A program made the position numbers and the translations under genes. Below, in pieces: positions 57,891-64,000 of a stretch of DNA of 64,000 bases. The stretch is taken from assembly GCA_022393335.1 (NCBI GenBank), contig JAJEKB010021387.1, forward strand, positions 878,383-942,382, written 5' to 3'. The notes under the pieces were generated by a model, which was given only the letters and a program-made list of their open reading frames with translations, made no database searches and had not been told where the DNA came from. Each line of letters opens with the position of its first letter. The first letter of the stretch is position 1. The stretch comes from Macrotrachela quadricornifera (taxonomy: Eukaryota > Rotifera > Eurotatoria > Philodinida > Philodinidae).

Positions 57891-59407
57891 AAAATGATGT
57901 TGATTGCATTTGACATACTAAATTAAAAAGAAGATGCCCGACAGTTACAAATAGTACGTGGTCTGACAGCATACGTTACGGAGAAAAATGTCAATTGACT
58001 GCATTTTCTTATTAGTTTGATGAAACTCGAAATACTAAATGAATTTTTCACTAAAATCAATTTAACTTTCTCATATCATAGATCATTGGTGTAGGGATCA
58101 GTGAAAGACAGTTATGAAAATATGTGGAAAATTCTTATCAAAAGAGCAATAGATTGATTTTTTTGAAAAATTTGATTCATTCATTTTAAGTTTCGTCGAA
58201 CTCAAGTCGACTCGATGACTACAATGGCACTTTGATCAGATATTAAAATATAAAAAATCATTATGATTTTTTTATCCATTTCTTTAAAATACTTTGGTTG
58301 TGTTTCACGTTCGTCAGAGAAATAATACAGTTTTATATATTAATTGATAATACTATCTCTGCTGTCTATCCCTTTATTAGCATTTTTGACACAAACCAAT
58401 GCACTTTCATTTCCAAACAAAGTTTAGTATGTGTGAAATTTGCAAGGCATGAAGATATCGCCCTGTTCTATGAACACCTCTGGTTAATATTTAATGATTA
58501 TTTGCTTTTGGATCTTTTACTAAGTGAGATCATTACTTGTTGATAGCAAAATATTCTTATGTATACAGTATGATATTGATAAAAAAAAGAAAATGAAGGT
58601 AGGAGGATATTTAAGGACGATTTTTATGGTCAAACATACATCAAATGATCATTTTGAGAGTGAGAATGAGGAAATTTTTATTGATCTAGGTAATATTCTT
58701 CCATGCTACATTGATGTTCTTTAATAGAATAGTTTTTAAATTTTCACAGAAATACAAATATTTCATATCGATATTGAGAGAATTACGCAATTACTAATAA
58801 ACGTTATAAATTTATGCACTAGTCTCTAAGTCTCAATAATCGCTTCATGTTAATTCTCGAATAGAAATATCCAAATCGAACATTATTACTATAGAAATTC
58901 GTCATTACCAATGTATCGAAAATGTGTTGATCAGTCGTCATTATACACGTGGTGTGCTTAAATATAGAATGGTTAATAAAACGTTGTTCTTCGCGTCCCA
59001 CCTATTCATTCTTCAATAAAAATAATAATATTAACATATGAAATATTTGTCTTTATCGTCCTTGCTTTATTATTGATTAATAATCATTGAATACATGCAT
59101 TAATCTTTGCTAAAAAAGCACGTAGTGAAATAATGATGTATGCACATGGAGAAATTATTACGCATGAATATTTTTTCATTTGACATATAAATGCAACGAA
59201 TTAATTAGAAAAAAAACCAACTATGAACATGTTAATTCAAATAATTCATAATATTTTCTTTGTAATTGTTGTTCTTAACAGACATTCAATTGATTAAGGA
59301 TTATTTAGTTAAAGGATGTTGACATGCATGCAGCACAACAGATTAGGAAATAAATATTGAAATATCGTTTAATCTTTGAGTTTAGTAGCGTTTGAATGAC
59401 ATGTAAT
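57891..59407. other. intergenic, no gene called
   Basis: AT-rich. Frames at 58298-58543 and 58524-58724 have no recognisable domain. No RNA gene was recognised. Confidence 0.4.
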
Positions 59408-60420
59408 CTGATATCCCCTAGACTGAAAGGCTAGGGTCTGCAGAACGTAAATTCACCTGTGTCTGTCTGTCTGTCGGTAACACCACATAATACAAATGAC
59501 CATTTAACAACTATGGATCAAATGTCCATAGTAACTGTCGTGCAAATAATTAAAACTCTGGCAGCTATGGTTAAAGTACTCACAGTAACTATAACGTAAA
59601 AGCCCATAGTATCAATGGTACTAATGACCAAATAATAGCTATGGTGAAAATGACTATTTCATTAAAATGCTCATAGTAACCCTAGTACAGATGGTCAAAT
59701 AATAAGTATAGTCTAGATGCCTATTCCCCAGACTGAAAGGCTAGCGGCTAGAAAACGAAATTCACCTGTATCTGTCGGTCGGTCTGTCTGTTCGTCTGTC
59801 GACAACGCGGCCAAAATGACCATGATTACTATGGTACAAATGACCACTTAATAAGTACGGTATAAATCACTTTTAATAACTATGGTTAAAATAACCGCAA
59901 TAAATATGGTTATAATGACCATGATAACTATGATTATAATGACTATGGTAAGTATGGTTAAAATGAACATGGTAACTATGGTACAAATGACCACTTTATA
60001 AGTATGACACAAATGACCATTGGAAATTATGGTTCAAATATACTTCAGATAACTATGCAGAACACTATTACAATCATCTAATTACCATGATTTAAATTAA
60101 TCTATCAGTATTGATTAAAAATGACGATCATTGTTTAATTATTTATTTTGATTGGATTGTTGCTCAATGCTGCATCAATAACTAGGTGCTTTATGAATAA
60201 ATTAAAATTTTATAAGTGAGTGTGAACATAAAATTACAATAAATAAAAATCATATTCTTTGAATAATGTGACCAAGTTTTTTTCCAATAGAAATAACACT
60301 TAAATAATATGATTATCAAAACTCGCATTGTTGTTTACAATGTCATTGTAGTTCACGATAAAATATGAAAACGTTTTATGTAAAAGAGTAGCAGCCACAC
60401 GGTCATACACATAACAATTA
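59408..60420. repeat. dispersed repeat B, copy 1 (TCTGTCTGTC box plus AACTATGG array)
   Basis: Starts CCCTAGACTGAAAGGCTAGG, then TTCACCTGTGTCTGTCTGTC, followed by an irregular array of short units such as ACTATGGTTMAAATGACCAT. A second CCCCAGACTGAAAGGCTAGC/CTGTCTGT box occurs inside at about 59726, so the copy is itself internally duplicated with a period of about 310 bp. The whole block returns at 62423-63430 with about 90 percent similarity by eye. Non-coding. Confidence 0.8.
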
Positions 60421-62311
60421 ATAATATCGGATGCAAAGGGTTTTCATATTTGAGTAGTATTTTTCTCACGATTGGGCATCGACATCGATATCCATACCCA
60501 ACCTGACTGTCGATGGTATTTCGATACCTCGAGTTATATTTTCGATGGCCATCGAACGTTCAAATCGACTGTTAGGAGTGACATTTTCCGATGGGTCGAC
60601 CACGCAGAGGTGGGTCATTTGGATATTTTATTTTAATTCTTTCTTGAAAATCTCGGAATCTTTTCCGATGGGTTCATACCTATCGAAATGGAATAACCCA
60701 TCACCGTGTGCTCGACCCATCGAAAAGTTCTTCGAGGGCTCGGGAAAAAATTAGAAAGAAAAAATTTCGGCATATGCACGGCTATATATCGAGCCCTCGA
60801 TGCCTATCGAACATATATTTAGAATAAGAGGAGAATTAGATTCGAACATATGTACTTACGATTATGAACCGTACATTGACGATTTGATCTAAACACATCT
60901 TGATCTTCTAACTATAGAAACATGTTTTATCAATATATCCACTACGCGATATTTCTATTTTTTTCTTTATGTTTCGAGTCTTGCATTTCATGAATATAAC
61001 TTCTTTCTTATATTCTCATTTAGTCAGACGACAATCATTATTTTCTAGAATATTTTTTGCAATTCAACATTCTATAATTTAACATTAACAAAATGTTGTG
61101 GAACTGCTTTGAGAAAGAGACGTGAAGAGTAGATGTTCATATGATAATAGTAAGAATTGATTAATGACAAAAAAATTAAGATTAGTTAATATAGATCTGT
61201 CTATAATCAATAATCATAGAACTCGCTAAGAACACTATTTTTCTGGAAACCGTATAATACCATCTTTCTTTGGATCGATCAATCATTGATAATAGCGAAT
61301 ATAAATCGACTTCCGAGTTATTGATATCTCAAATGGAAGAGAATTCTAAGACAGTAATGTAAAAAAGTTCAAAGATTTTCAATCCATTTGATTAGGCTTC
61401 TTGCCTATGTAGCTCAAAATTTATGAGAGAATCAAGTGCAGATCTGACTTTGAGATTATCAGCGACCGTATCCAAACATCAAAGATTTTCCTAATGACAT
61501 CTTTATGACCGAGCTTTGACAATTTTAATAAGCTTCTATTGCACACAAAGAAACGAGTGATCGAATAGTGCACTTAGATGTGTTTCTCTCACCGAGTACT
61601 CGCTATTTCGATAGAATCAGAGCGCTCGAAAGAAAGCCAGATGAATGAAAAGGAGAGACATCTTTTCAATTCTTTCAGAATATTTTCACGCTTGTTGAAA
61701 TTCGAGCGCTCGTAGAAAATCTACTGGTGGAATAGCCAAGATCGAGGACATCGAAAGTGTGGATGACCAACGATTAGATTTTTCGAGAGGTGCGCATTAT
61801 AACAGAACCGAACAAAATTTGATCGAAATGATTCTCGAGCACTCGCCGTGTTTATCGAAGGCCTTTTTAGATCTACTTAGGTATGAAAAATGCTTTTAGA
61901 AAGGCAGTTTAAACTCAAACAAAGATTCATATAGAATTATTTAAAGAATGTGACTTATGCTTTTCATAATTTTATGTCCCAACTCACTTGTGAAATTCTA
62001 AATTATTGACAAAGCACCTAGTTATTAATACAACATTGAATAACAATTCCGTCAAAACAAATAATAAAACAATGGTGGTCGTTTTTAATCAGTACTGGCG
62101 GATTAATTTAAATCATAATGACGCAGTTATCTTTATGATATTCTGTACAATTGTTGCAACTATAGTTACTAGATCAGCACTATAACCAAGTTATTCTGTT
62201 ACACCCAACCAAGCATATTGAATCCCTGTTCACATCTATGAGCAATTATATCGATATCCTTGATGTGTCAGTCTAGGGCCAAGTGAATCGACAGTCGATG
62301 AACATTACTTG
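60421..62311. repeat. 1.9-kb dispersed repeat, copy B (inverted relative to copy A)
   Basis: Reverse complement of 38431-41064 without the 676-bp insertion. It begins AATTAATAATATCGGATGCA, carries the CGATGGGT-rich end (60480-60830), and finishes CCAAGTGAATCGACAGTCGA...TACTTG. The uninterrupted site corresponding to the MITE is at about 62020. No gene was recognised; the 69-codon frame at 60545-60754 is a translation of the motif-rich end. Confidence 0.75.
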
Positions 62312-62422
62312 TTTTTTTATTGTTATTAATATTACTTTCATCTTCTCCATATCAAGAATAAAATTGGATTTACATTCTGATTTATATTTATTCAATAAAA
62401 TAATAATATGAATATTACTATT

Positions 62423-63430
62423 CCCTAGACTGAAAGGCTAGGGTCTGCAGAACGTAAATTCACCTGTGTCTGTCTGTCTGTCCGTCTGTCTGTCCGTAAC
62501 GCCCCATAGTACAAATGGCCATTTAACAACTATGGTTCAAATGTCCATAGTAACTGTCGTATAAATAATTAAAACTATAGTAGCTATGGCTAAAGTACTC
62601 ACAGTAACTATAACGTAAAAGCCCATAGTATCAATGGTACAAATGACCAAATAATAGCTATGGTGAAAATGACTATTTCATTAAAATGCTCATAATAACC
62701 CTAGTACAGAGGACCAAATAATAAGTAGTCTAGATGCCTATTCCCTAGACTGAAAGGCTAGCGTCTAGAAAACGAAATTCACCTGTATCTGTCGGTTGGT
62801 CTGTCTGTTCGTCTGTCGGGAACGCGGCCAAAATGACCATGGTTACTATGGTACTAATGACCACTTAATAAGTACGGTATAAATCACTATTTAATAACTA
62901 TGGTTAAAATAACCACAATAAGTATAGTTGTAATGACCATGATAACTATGATTATAATGACTATGGTAAGTATGGTTAAAATGAACATGGTAACTATGGT
63001 ACAAATGATCACTTAATAAATATGACACAAAATGACCATTGGAAACTATGGTTCAAATATAGTTCAGATAAATACGGAGAAGACTATTACAATCATCTAA
63101 TTACTATAATTTAAATTAATCTATCCGCATTAATTAGAAAATGACGATCAGTATTTAATTATTTATTTTGATTGGATTGTTGTTCAATGCTGCATCAACA
63201 ACTAGGTACTCTATCAATAAATTAGAATTTTATAAGTGAGTGTGAACATAAAATTATAATAAATAAAAATCATATTCTTTGAATAATGTGACCAAGTTTT
63301 TTTGAATAGAAATAGCACTTAAATAATATAATTATCAAAATTCGCATTGTTGTTTACAATGTCATTGTAGTTCACGATAAAATATGAAAACGTTTTATGT
63401 AAAAGAGTAGTGGTCAAACGGTAATATACA
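62423..63430. repeat. dispersed repeat B, copy 2
   Basis: Direct repeat of 59408-60420, including both CTAGACTGAAAGGCTAG boxes (62424 and about 62744) and the AACTATGG/AAATGACC array. Its TCTGTCTGTCCGTCTGTC run is longer than in copy 1. Confidence 0.8.
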
Positions 63431-63955
63431 TAACAATTAATAATATCGAATGCAAAGGGTTTTCGTATTTGAGTAGTATTTTTCTCACGATTGGGCATCG
63501 ATATCGATACCCATACCCAATCTGACTGTCGATGGGTATTTTGATGCGTCGAATTATATTTTCGATGCCCATCAAACGTTCGAATCGACTGTTAGGAGTG
63601 ACATTTTCCGATGGGTCGCACACGCGGAGATGGGTCATTTGGATAGCTCATTTTAATTCTTCCGTGAAAATCTCGGAATTTTTTTCGATGTGTTCATACC
63701 TATCGAAATGGAATAACCCATCGCCGTATGCTCGACCCATCGAAATGTTCTTCAAGGGCTTGGAAAAAAGGTTAGAAAGAAAAAATTTCGGCATATGCAC
63801 GGCTATATATCGAGCCATCGATGCCTATCGAACGTATATTGAGGATAGGAGGAGAATTAGATTCGAACATATGTACTTACGATTGTGAACCATGCATCGA
63901 CGAGTTGATCTGAACATATCTTGATCTTCTCACTATAGAAACATGTTTTATCAAC
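63431..63955. repeat. 1.9-kb dispersed repeat, copy C (first ~525 bp only)
   Basis: Parallel to 60421 onward: AATTAATAATATCGAATGCA, then the CGATGGGT-rich segment through CATATATCGAGCC-type sequence, and the ACATGTTTTATCAACATAT stretch. Similarity to copy B stops at about 63955 (copy B continues CCACTACGCG). The combination B+1.9-kb element is thus repeated as one composite unit. Confidence 0.75.
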
Positions 63956-64000
63956 ATATGAATATATAAATAGTGATATATTATTTTTGAAACTTTTTTA

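Noticed and set aside
1..64000. Telomere-repeat tract, rRNA or tRNA genes
   Set aside because: I looked for tandem telomere-like hexamers, rRNA signatures and tRNA A/B boxes and saw none I could support.

Overview
This window looks like AT-rich nuclear DNA of a small invertebrate, most likely a bdelloid rotifer. The evidence is threefold. Most introns are short (about 50-70 nt), with GTAAGT/GTATGT donors. The gene families are ones I associate with bdelloids: NHL-repeat 'VAGGNG' proteins, F-box proteins with a 'FEDLxNELIYEIF' start, membrane-anchored pentapeptide-repeat proteins, the 'VWLD' head domain of TPR/ADP-ribosyltransferase proteins, and intron-bearing Penelope-like reverse transcriptase. 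Genes of bacterial type (APH-like kinase, LicD-like transferase) sit among transposon debris. The species call is inference; no marker gene or telomere repeat is present.

Left part (1-27.5 kb), gene-bearing. The last two exons of a small membrane protein (2-658, +) come first, then an APH-like kinase with one intron (2640-4418, +). Next are two identical foldback elements (4936-5077, 5671-5812) and a secreted Cys-rich mini-protein (7212-7469, -). A very large F-box/leucine-rich-repeat gene follows (7617-13787, -). Its 34 repeat units are laid out almost exactly one per 84-nt phase-0 exon. Then come a Cys/His-rich gene with an in-frame TAG (15645-16229, +), a LicD-family gene (16673-17437, -), a transposase fragment behind a hairpin (18610-19035), an NHL-repeat gene (20253-21166, -) and a four-exon pentapeptide-repeat membrane protein (25242-27488, -).

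Middle (27.5-48 kb), mostly repeats and damaged genes. Two clusters of degenerate ACGCGT motifs (30.58-30.98 and 32.01-32.18 kb) precede a three-exon F-box gene (33207-35202, -). After it lie a mariner relic (37.3 kb), a 1.9 kb non-coding repeat carrying a datable MITE insertion (38431-41064), a DDE transposase pseudogene (41.5-42.8 kb) and a fibrinogen-related gene with two in-frame TGA codons (43766-44602). The stretch ends with a Penelope-like RT tail (46089-46784) and a truncated 'VWLD' head domain running into a hairpin (47129-47584).

Right part (48-64 kb). A headless LRR exon array with a strict 139-bp period and an exact 417-bp internal tandem duplication (48382-49940, -) is followed by a 127-bp tandem repeat (51.97-52.34 kb). 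Beyond it are an orphan LRR-like exon (53803-53945), a second pentapeptide-repeat gene (54440-55854, -) and a Ty3/gypsy integrase relic (57.2-57.9 kb). The window closes with a block of large dispersed repeats (59.4-64 kb), part of which is an inverted copy of the 38.4-41.1 kb element.

The genes do not form a pathway. They look like an accessory, possibly subtelomeric, bdelloid region: lineage-expanded repeat proteins, acquired genes and layered mobile-element remains. Intact-looking protein genes cluster on the left and, apart from the F-box gene, thin out to the right.
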